Positions 1 through 5,787 of a stretch of DNA of 7,775 nt are shown in pieces. Location of the stretch: positions 1 through 7,775 of the forward strand of contig JALNWL010000119.1 in assembly GCA_023230905.1 (NCBI GenBank). Reading direction: 5' to 3'. The first letter of the stretch is position 1. Each line of letters begins with the position of its first letter. The notes under the pieces are model-generated. The model was not told the origin of the DNA and did not search any database. It saw only the letters and a program-made list of their open reading frames with translations. The DNA comes from Syntrophales bacterium. Its GTDB lineage: Bacteria > Desulfobacterota > Syntrophia > Syntrophales > UBA2251. The position numbers and the translations under genes are program-made.

Positions 1-1
1 C

Positions 2-1339
2 TCTTCGGCCCGGGGGCATGAACTCCTCAACATCCGCCGGGGCAGCCAGGTTTACGGGATCGACCAGTTCTATGACGTTTTCTACCGCCCCGACATCGTG
101 TCGGCGAAACTCAAGGGAGAGGATCTGGCGGGTCTCGTCACCCTCACGGTCGAGGAAGCGATCCAGAATCCGCCTCCGTCCGTGAAATTTTCACCCCTCC
201 CCCACGAGACCGGGGATCCGACCGTGAAGATCTGTTATCAGGTGCGGAGCACCGGCGGCGGCATCGGCGAGGTTCGCCTGTTCCAAAACGGCAAGCTCAT
301 CAAGTCCGATGGATTCTACCGGGAGGCCGCGGCACAGGGCGCGACCGCCGCGATGAAACTGGCTCAACTGGACGGCGGGGCTGTCCACCGGGACATGCGA
401 TCCCTGACCCTTCGGGAGAAGCAGAGCCCGGGCGCCGTCATGGTCCGTCCCAAAGGCGACCGGGTTGATGAATGCGTGGAACTGGAGGCGATTGCCGGCG
501 AAAACGAAATCGGCCTGACCGCATTCAATGCCTCCAACACCGTCCAGAGCATGATGGACACCGTCCGTTTCACATCCACGGTCGAACCGGATGAGCCTCA
601 TCTGTATCTCCTGGCGGTCGGCATCGACCGGTACCGCGATGCCGCCATCAACCTGAAATATGCCGCCAAGGATGCGCAAGACTTCCTGTCGGAACTGGCG
701 GACCGGTCCGGGACCCTTTACAGGCCGACCCACATCCACCCGACCGGCCTGTTCAACGAACAAGCCGTCAAACAAAACATCCTGGCGACCATCGAAAAGC
801 TGGTCGCGCGGGTGAAACCGGGCGACAGCTTCATCTTCTTCAACGCCTCCCACGGTCTGCTTCTGCAAAGCCAGTACTACATCGTCACCGGCGGCTTCGA
901 CGGCAGGCTGGACGGCGGCGCCGGCCTGATCAGCTCCAACGAAATCGTGGAGATGTCCAAAAGGATCAAGGCCCTGTCGCAGCTTTTCATTTTCGATACC
1001 TGTCATGCGGGCGGCGTGGACACCATCGTCAGCGGTTTGTACGATGCCCGGATGTCGGTGATGGCCAAGAAAATGGGGCTGCACATCTATGCCTCGGCCG
1101 GCAGCGTTCAGACGGCGCTGGACGGTTATCGGGGCAACGGCTTGTATACGCACACGCTTCTCGAGGGATTGAAGGACGGCCGGACGGTGGACAAGGACGG
1201 ATCCGGCGCGGTAACGGTCAAAGGCCTGGGACGCTATTCGAAGGAGATGACCGAGGCTATTTCCGGCCGGCTCGGCCACCCCCAGACGCCGTTGATCATG
1301 AACTTCGGAAAAGACAGCCGGCTGTTCGAGGTGCGTTAG
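2..1339 (+). CDS. Caspase-like (peptidase C14 family) protein, 5' end outside window
   Basis: The reading frame is open from base 2, so the N-terminus lies outside the window; the GTG at 98 is internal to conserved-looking sequence (YGIDQFYDVFYRPD precedes it) and is probably not the start. Visible order, numbered from the GTG: a linker, then a beta-rich Ig-like stretch (about 40-165, with EVRLFQNGKLI), then a caspase-fold domain (about 168-400) opening with YLLAVGIDRY. The likely His/Cys dyad is H252 in NASHG (codon 851-853) and C302 in FDTCHAGG (codon 1001-1003). An Asp two residues before the Cys is also present, as in metacaspases. Near the end, DKDGSGAVTV (from about 365) resembles the calcium-loop-like segment often seen in this family. 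Related bacterial proteins often carry WD40 or other sensor repeats upstream, which cannot be seen here. The family assignment is strong. The substrate, trigger and biological role are unknown. Confidence 0.88.
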   Translation, partial: SSARGHELLNIRRGSQVYGIDQFYDVFYRPDIVSAKLKGEDLAGLVTLTVEEAIQNPPPSVKFSPLPHETGDPTVKICYQVRSTGGGIGEVRLFQNGKLIKSDGFYREAAAQGATAAMKLAQLDGGAVHRDMRSLTLREKQSPGAVMVRPKGDRVDECVELEAIAGENEIGLTAFNASNTVQSMMDTVRFTSTVEPDEPHLYLLAVGIDRYRDAAINLKYAAKDAQDFLSELADRSGTLYRPTHIHPTGLFNEQAVKQNILATIEKLVARVKPGDSFIFFNASHGLLLQSQYYIVTGGFDGRLDGGAGLISSNEIVEMSKRIKALSQLFIFDTCHAGGVDTIVSGLYDARMSVMAKKMGLHIYASAGSVQTALDGYRGNGLYTHTLLEGLKDGRTVDKDGSGAVTVKGLGRYSKEMTEAISGRLGHPQTPLIMNFGKDSRLFEVR

Positions 1340-3594
1340 GGGACCCGCGGGACAGGTCCACTCTGTTTCCGCCAGCGGCGACGGAGACGCAGCGAGTTCG
1401 TCACGACCGAGACGGAACTCAACGCCATCGCGGCCGCGGCATACTCGGGATTGAGCAGGATGCCGAAGAAGGGATAGAGCGCCCCGGCGGCGACGGGAAT
1501 GCCGACGGCGTTGTAGACGAAGGCCCAGAAGAGGTTCTGGCGGATCGTCCGCATCGTCTGCCGGGAAAGGCGGATCGCGTCGGCAACGGCGGTCAGGTCG
1601 TTCCGCATCAGGGTGATGTCTGAGGCCGCGATGGCGACGTCCGTTCCGGCCCCCACGGCGATCCCGATGTCCGCCGCGGACAGGGCCGGGGCGTCGTTGA
1701 TGCCGTCGCCGACCATGGCGACCGTCTCACCCCTCGCCTGCATGTTCCGAACTTCCGCCGCCTTGTCGCCGGGCAGGACCTCGGCGAGGATGTCCGCAAT
1801 CCCCAGACGATCTCCGATGGCCCGGGCCGTGGCCCGGTTGTCCCCGGTGAGCATGGCGACCTTGAGCCCCATCGCCTTCAGGGCGGCGACCGCCTCCCGC
1901 GCCTCGGCGCGCGGCTCGTCCGCCAGCGCGATCAAACCGACGGGCCGCCTCCCCTCGACCACAAACACGCAGGTCTTCCCGTCCGCCGTCAGGTGCCGGG
2001 CCGCGTCCGCCATCCCCCCGGGAGAAATCCCCTCCGCCTCCAGCAGCCGGCGGTTCCCCAGCAGCCAGGTCTCCGCACCGATGACGGCCCGGGCGCCGAA
2101 GCCCGCCAGGGCGGTGAACCGCTCCACGGGCCTGGGGGCGAGGCCCCTTTCCCGCGCCCGGGCGACGATCGCCCGCCCCAGGGGGTGCTCCGAACCCGCC
2201 TCGATGGAGAGGGCCGCCTGGAGGATCCGCCCGGGATCCTCCCCGTCCGCGACCCGGACGTCCGTCACTTCCGGCGCGCCCCGGGTCAGCGTGCCCGTCT
2301 TGTCGAAAATCACCCGGGTCAGTTTATGGGCCTTCTCCAGGCTTTCCCCCCCCTTGATCAGGATGCCCCGCTCCGCCCCCAGGCCGGTGCCGACCATGAC
2401 GGCCGTCGGGGTGGCGAGCCCCAGGGCGCATGGACAGGCAATGACGAGGACGGAGATGAAATTGAGCATCGCCAGGCTGAAGCCCGCCTGGGGGACACAA
2501 ACAGTCCAGACGGCGAACGTCGCGAGACCGATGCCGAAGACCGCCGGCACGAAGACGGCGGCCACGCGATCCGCCAGGCGCTGGATCGGGGCCTTCGACC
2601 CCTGCGCCTCTTCCACGAGGCGGATGATCCGGGCCAGGGCGGTTTCCTTTCCGACCTTCGTGGCCGTGAAGGTGAAGGTCCCGACCCGGTTGAGCGTCGC
2701 GGCAAAGACCGGCGACTCCGCCTCCTTGGTCACGGGCAGGCTCTCGCCCGTCAGCATGGACTCGTCCACCATGGAACTCCCGGCCAGTACGACGCCATCG
2801 GTGGGAATCGTTTCGCCGGGGCGCACGCGCAGGACATCCCCGATCAGGACCGTCTCGACGGGCACATCCACCTCGTCGTCTCCCCGGATCACCCGCGCCG
2901 TCTTCGGTTTCAGGTCAATGAGCCGCCGGATCGCCAGCGAGGCCTTTCCCTTCGCCCGGGCCTCCAGGAGCCGGCCGAGTACGACCAGGGTGACGATCAT
3001 GGCCGCTCCGTCGTAATAGACGTGGGCGGCCACGCCGGCACCGGCGAACAGCTCCGGGATGAAGGTGGCAAGCGCCGAGTAGAGGTACGCCGCCAGTGAC
3101 CCCACGGCGACCAGGGTATTCATGTCGCTCGTCTTCTGCCGGGCAGCCTTGATGGCGCCGGTGATGAAGCGACTCCCGACCCAGAAGACGACCGGGGTCG
3201 TGAGCAGGAACAGCACCCAGAGCAGGGCCGGACGGGGGACGGCGCGAAGCAGGGGAAGCCCCTGCGTCATGGAGCCCGCGAAGATCACCACACTCAAGAC
3301 CGCCCCCACGACAAAGCGGCGCGCGAGGTCCCGGATCTCCCGCTCCCGCTCCTCCTGAACGGGGTCGCTGCGGTCTTCACCCGGAACGCCCAGATAGACA
3401 TAGCCCTGGTCCGTCACAACGTCGCGCAGGGCCTCCAGGCCGGCCCATTGCAGCCGATGAGAAAGCGTGGCCCGGGCCGTGGCCAGATTCACCACGACAT
3501 CCGTCACGCCCTCGACCTGACGCAGGGCGGATTCCACCCGGCGCACACAGGCCGCGCAGGTCATCCCGCCGATGGCAATCGTCGTCGTTTCCAC
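1336..3594 (-). CDS. copA: Copper-exporting P-type ATPase CopA (P1B-1)
   Basis: Pumps Cu(I) out of the cytoplasm across the inner membrane using ATP. Numbered from the GTG at 3594 (752 residues): one N-terminal heavy-metal domain with GMTCAAC (C13, C16); four helices; actuator TGES (282-285); helix 6 with the CPC metal site (387-389); phosphorylation motif DKTG (D431); nucleotide-domain HP (470-471); TGD (583-585); GDGIND (629-634); helix 7 with YN (694-695); helix 8 with M723 and SS (726-727). CPC plus YN plus MxxSS marks a Cu(I) rather than a Zn/Cd pump. All catalytic motifs are intact and the length is normal, with a single rather than a double metal-binding domain. Start choice: a TTG at 3612 is also in frame and would overlap copZ by 8 bases, but its GAGG is directly adjacent. 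The GTG at 3594 has GGAG four bases upstream and lies 10 bases after copZ. Its stop overlaps the convergent protease stop by four bases. Confidence 0.95.
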   Translation of the reverse strand: METTTIAIGGMTCAACVRRVESALRQVEGVTDVVVNLATARATLSHRLQWAGLEALRDVVTDQGYVYLGVPGEDRSDPVQEEREREIRDLARRFVVGAVLSVVIFAGSMTQGLPLLRAVPRPALLWVLFLLTTPVVFWVGSRFITGAIKAARQKTSDMNTLVAVGSLAAYLYSALATFIPELFAGAGVAAHVYYDGAAMIVTLVVLGRLLEARAKGKASLAIRRLIDLKPKTARVIRGDDEVDVPVETVLIGDVLRVRPGETIPTDGVVLAGSSMVDESMLTGESLPVTKEAESPVFAATLNRVGTFTFTATKVGKETALARIIRLVEEAQGSKAPIQRLADRVAAVFVPAVFGIGLATFAVWTVCVPQAGFSLAMLNFISVLVIACPCALGLATPTAVMVGTGLGAERGILIKGGESLEKAHKLTRVIFDKTGTLTRGAPEVTDVRVADGEDPGRILQAALSIEAGSEHPLGRAIVARARERGLAPRPVERFTALAGFGARAVIGAETWLLGNRRLLEAEGISPGGMADAARHLTADGKTCVFVVEGRRPVGLIALADEPRAEAREAVAALKAMGLKVAMLTGDNRATARAIGDRLGIADILAEVLPGDKAAEVRNMQARGETVAMVGDGINDAPALSAADIGIAVGAGTDVAIAASDITLMRNDLTAVADAIRLSRQTMRTIRQNLFWAFVYNAVGIPVAAGALYPFFGILLNPEYAAAAMALSSVSVVTNSLRLRRRWRKQSGPVPRVP

Positions 3595-3604
3595 GCGGCT
3601 CCGC

Positions 3605-3802
3605 TCAGACAACCTCGTACCCCGCCTTTTGAATGCGCCCCCGGATCACGTCCCGATCGACGGGCTTCGTCTCCGTGTAGCTCGCCTCGCCCGTTTTCAG
3701 GTCCACCCGAACATCCGTCACGCCCTCGATGCCCGCGAGGGCCTTCGTGACGGCCATGACGCAGTGCTGACAGCTCATCCCCCGGATCTTGATCGTCGGC
3801 AT
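3605..3802 (-). CDS. copZ: CopZ-like copper chaperone, heavy-metal-associated domain
   Basis: A 65-residue single-domain HMA protein that should bind Cu(I) through the two cysteines of GMSCQHC (C11, C14; the intervening H13 is typical of CopZ chaperones) and pass it to the pump encoded just downstream. The predicted beta-alpha-beta-beta-alpha-beta ferredoxin-like pattern spans the whole protein, ending in AGYEVV. The frame stays open to 3904, but the ATG at 3802 is the clear start: AAGGGAGGG lies three bases upstream, and the HMA fold begins at once with MPTIKIRGMSC, whereas the extension is unlike the family and would overlap the promoter. It is the first gene of a two-gene operon with copA, 10 bases away or overlapping depending on the copA start, so translational coupling is likely. 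Copper-induced expression is expected from the family, but no regulator gene is in the window. Confidence 0.92.
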   Translation of the reverse strand: MPTIKIRGMSCQHCVMAVTKALAGIEGVTDVRVDLKTGEASYTETKPVDRDVIRGRIQKAGYEVV

Positions 3803-3832
3803 AAACCCTCCCTTCGTGCGTAATGAAAAGCT

Positions 3833-3861
3833 AATATAGGCATTGGGCAGGATAATGTAAA
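3833..3861 (-). promoter_or_regulatory. Sigma70-like promoter for copZA
   Basis: On the minus strand, TTTACA (3861-3856) and TATATT (3838-3833) each match the -35 and -10 consensus at five of six positions with a 17-base spacer. Transcription would start near 3826, giving a leader of about 25 bases before the copZ ATG. The 17-base spacer argues against a CueR-type (MerR family) operator, which usually needs about 19-20 bases. No clear CsoR-type G-tract palindrome is visible either. Confidence 0.65.
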
Positions 3862-3867
3862 CGCAAC

Positions 3868-3888
3868 GGATTTGATGTTTGCAAATCC
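3868..3888. repeat. Inverted repeat, possible operator in divergent region
   Basis: GGATTTG (3868-3874) and CAAATCC (3882-3888) form a perfect 7-base inverted repeat around a 7-base centre; an 8-base palindrome TTTGCAAA (3878-3885) overlaps the right arm. It starts 7 bases upstream of the copZA -35 and overlaps the candidate -35 of the plus-strand promoter. This suits a transcription-factor site, although no known operator consensus was recognised. There is no adjacent T run, so it is not a terminator. Confidence 0.4.
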
Positions 3889-3907
3889 CGGGAGAATCGG
3901 GCATAAT
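3878..3907 (+). promoter_or_regulatory. Candidate promoter for the MBL hydrolase gene
   Basis: TTTGCA (3878-3883, four of six to consensus) and CATAAT (3902-3907, five of six) are separated by 18 bases. Transcription would start near 3914, leaving a leader of about 87 bases before the ATG at 4001. The -35 is weak and overlaps the inverted repeat, so activity may depend on a bound factor. This is pattern-based only. Confidence 0.4.
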
Positions 3908-4000
3908 GCCGCGAAATATTCATCGCAACAGCTTCCAGGCTTCTTTTCGTCATGAGCGCGGGTGCGGTATGCACTGATTCGTCGACCGGAGGCAACGAGC

Positions 4001-4834
4001 ATGCTGATTCGCTGCTGGGGTGCGAGGGGGTCCATCCCTGTTTCAGGCCAGGAATATCTCAAGTACGGTGGCGATACCACGTGCATGGAAATCAGAACCA
4101 AAGACGATGAGATCCTCATCATCGACGCGGGTTCCGGACTGAGAAGGCTGGGAAATCGCCTCCTGGAGGAAAAGCGCCGCCGATATACCATGCTGTTCAC
4201 CCATGCCCACTGGGACCATCTGATGGGCTTTCCTTTTTTTCGCCCCATCTACATTCGGGGGACGGACATCACCCTGTTCGGGTGTCCCTTCGCCCAGTCG
4301 TCCATCAAGGAACTGCTGGCCAACATCATGACCGCACCCCACTTTCCCGTCAATTTCGAGGACATCCGCGGTAAAATCACCTACCATGAGGCCTGCGACG
4401 AGTCGTTTACCTGGAGTTCCCTGACGATCACCCCGATCCCCTTGAGCCACCCCAACCAGGGCGTGGGCTACAAAATCGTGGAGGACGGCAAATCCTTCGT
4501 TTTCCTCACGGACAACGAACTCACTTTCCAGCACGAAGGCGGCCTGACCCGGGCGGACTACCTGGACTTCTCCCGGGACACCGACCTGCTTATCCATGAC
4601 GCCGAGTACACGGAACGGGATTACCATCGGGCCTGGGGCCATTCCCGGTACGGTGACGCCCTTGACCTGGCCCTTCAGGCCAATGCGAAGATGTTCGGAC
4701 TGTTTCACCACAACCAGGAACGGTCGGATGACGGGGTGGACGCCATGGTGGACGACTGCCGCAAGATCGTTTCCGAACGGGGGGGGCCGCTCCAATGCTT
4801 TGCGCTTCACCAGGACATGGAGATTCACCTGTAG
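4001..4834 (+). CDS. MBL-fold metallohydrolase
   Basis: A 277-residue metallo-beta-lactamase-fold hydrolase of the GxRGSIP type (starts MLIRCWGARGSIPVSG, then YGGDTTC). Metal ligands can be followed: THAHWDH (67-73: H68, H70, D72, H73), H150 in LSHP, D200 in HDAEY, and H236/H237 in FHHN; GHS (H214) is also conserved in such proteins. No signal peptide is seen, so it should be cytoplasmic with a two-metal site. The family includes phosphodiesterase-like and uncharacterised enzymes, and the substrate cannot be told from sequence. The frame extends back to a GTG at 3962, but the ATG at 4001 has GGAGG (3988-3992) at ideal distance and begins exactly at the family N-terminus. The next gene starts 65 bases downstream in the same direction with no convincing terminator between, so co-transcription is possible. 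Confidence 0.9.
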   Translation: MLIRCWGARGSIPVSGQEYLKYGGDTTCMEIRTKDDEILIIDAGSGLRRLGNRLLEEKRRRYTMLFTHAHWDHLMGFPFFRPIYIRGTDITLFGCPFAQSSIKELLANIMTAPHFPVNFEDIRGKITYHEACDESFTWSSLTITPIPLSHPNQGVGYKIVEDGKSFVFLTDNELTFQHEGGLTRADYLDFSRDTDLLIHDAEYTERDYHRAWGHSRYGDALDLALQANAKMFGLFHHNQERSDDGVDAMVDDCRKIVSERGGPLQCFALHQDMEIHL

Positions 4835-4899
4835 GGGCGACCCGACGCGGAACCCCGCGGCGACTTTCCCTCATACACCCGAACAGAGGAGGACCCGAG

Positions 4900-5301
4900 A
4901 TGCATCCGAAAAACCGTCACCGCACGACCCTGAAACCGTTGATCACCGTCGTGGGGCTGCTGCTGGCCTTCACCGTTGCGGCCGCTTTTCTTCCCGCGGA
5001 AGCCGGCGCCCATGGCCCCAAGACCGTCCGGCTCGCCTACGACGCCGCCGCGCAAACGCTCAGCGTGACCATCAGCCACCCGTCTCCCAACCCCGGCTTC
5101 CATTACATCAAGCGGGTGGTGGTCCGGAAGGACGGAAAGGACCTGGAAACGACCGAGTACAAGAGCCAGCCGGGCACCCCGGAGTTCACCTATGCCTACA
5201 AGGTCGCCGCGGTCGGCGGTGACATCCTGGAGGTCAAGGTCACGTGCAACATCTGGGGATCGAAGACGGAAAAGATCACGGTTCCCAAGGCAACGAAGTG
5301 A
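4900..5301 (+). CDS. Secreted superoxide-reductase-fold (desulfoferrodoxin-like) protein with incomplete iron site
   Basis: A 133-residue protein with a Sec signal peptide: basic start (KNRHR), hydrophobic core about 13-31, likely cleavage after AEAGA near 37, just before HG. The mature part is an all-beta domain that resembles the catalytic domain of superoxide reductase/desulfoferrodoxin: HP (60-61) and HYI (68-70) match the HPM...HYI segment, and C116-N117 match the CNxHG loop. In that loop the usual iron-ligand His is a Trp here (CNIWG), and the first His ligand of the family is not evident, so normal five-coordinate Fe chemistry is doubtful. It may bind metal differently or act as an electron-transfer or structural protein. 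The ATG at 4900 is chosen because GAGGAGG (4886-4892) precedes it and it gives a clean signal peptide. A small membrane protein with histidines follows 40 bases later, probably in the same operon. The coding call is firm; the function is inferred. Confidence 0.82.
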   Translation: MHPKNRHRTTLKPLITVVGLLLAFTVAAAFLPAEAGAHGPKTVRLAYDAAAQTLSVTISHPSPNPGFHYIKRVVVRKDGKDLETTEYKSQPGTPEFTYAYKVAAVGGDILEVKVTCNIWGSKTEKITVPKATK

Positions 5302-5341
5302 TCCTCACGATCCGAAACGGACCGCGGAAAGGACCGCGACC

Positions 5342-5740
5342 GTGACGGCCTTTTACGCGCATGCGGGCTTGGTAGGTGCGGCATTCGGGCTGGCGGCGGC
5401 CGGCGGCGCCGTGGCGAGGTTCGCCCGGACACGCCGGGGATGGCTGACCGGACACCGGCGGCTGGGCCTGGGCGGTGCGGGCGCCACCTGGCTCGGGGCG
5501 GCGTTCGCCGTCGCTATGGTCGCGGGGGCGGGCGGCGGTCACCTGAGCTCTCCCCACACCTGGCTGGGCCTGGCGACACTCGTTTCGGCGCTTCTCACGC
5601 CGGTTCTGGGGCAGGCGTCCTTCCGCATCCGGGGAAAAGCCGCCCTCCTCCGCACGATCCATCGCTGGTCCGGGCGGACGACCCTCGTCCTCATGGCGGT
5701 CACGCTGGCCACGGGGCTCATCGCCGCCGGAATCGTCTGA
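5342..5740 (+). CDS. Four-helix membrane protein, cytochrome b561/DUF4079-like
   Basis: A 132-residue very hydrophobic protein with four predicted membrane helices (about 5-25, 42-62, 72-92 and 112-131). Histidines sit at or near helix ends: H7, H38 (GHRRLG), H67, H72 (HTWLG) and H107 (IHRWSGR). The pattern of His followed by a small Gly-containing helix start resembles DUF4079 and cytochrome b561-type proteins, in which paired His ligate b haem; haem binding here is inferred, not shown. The GTG at 5342 is the only usable start after the preceding stop, with AAAGGA about nine bases upstream. It follows the secreted SOR-fold gene by 40 bases, suggesting a shared transcript and perhaps electron transfer between the membrane and that protein. 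Its stop lies 47 bases from the convergent prfC stop. It could instead be an unrelated small membrane protein. Confidence 0.75.
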   Translation: MTAFYAHAGLVGAAFGLAAAGGAVARFARTRRGWLTGHRRLGLGGAGATWLGAAFAVAMVAGAGGGHLSSPHTWLGLATLVSALLTPVLGQASFRIRGKAALLRTIHRWSGRTTLVLMAVTLATGLIAAGIV

Positions 5741-5787
5741 TTCCCGGGAAAAGGGGTTCCGCCTCGTGGCCGAAGGGGTGGGAGGGG

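Noticed and set aside
191..1279. 362-codon minus-strand frame opposite the caspase-like gene
   Set aside because: A composition-driven shadow; the plus strand carries the conserved caspase motifs.
1613..3099. Two long plus-strand frames opposite copA
   Set aside because: Low-complexity Arg/Ser/Ala/Pro or Gly/Asp-rich translations without domains; copA is intact on the minus strand.
3833..3861. CueR-type copper operator in the copZA promoter
   Set aside because: The spacer is 17 bases, not the elongated 19-20 of MerR-family promoters, and no matching dyad lies in the spacer.
3803..3904. N-terminal extension of copZ to a start at 3904
   Set aside because: It is unlike HMA proteins, overlaps the copZA promoter, and the ATG at 3802 has a near-perfect ribosome site.
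4234..4240. Run of seven Ts inside the MBL gene as a possible slippage or frameshift site
   Set aside because: The zero-frame reading gives a full intact enzyme, and no alternative-frame product of interest was seen.
4043..4828. 261-codon minus-strand frame opposite the MBL gene
   Set aside because: A shadow of the MBL hydrolase, with no ribosome site or domain.
4835..4899. Separate promoter or terminator between the MBL and SOR-like genes
   Set aside because: No consensus-like -35/-10 pair or hairpin with T run was found; only the ribosome site of the next gene is clear.
5741..5787. Palindrome TTCCCGGGAA and nearby GGAA/TTCC pairs as a bidirectional terminator between the b561-like gene and prfC
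   Set aside because: Stems are short and there is no T tract in either direction, so it cannot be supported as an intrinsic terminator.
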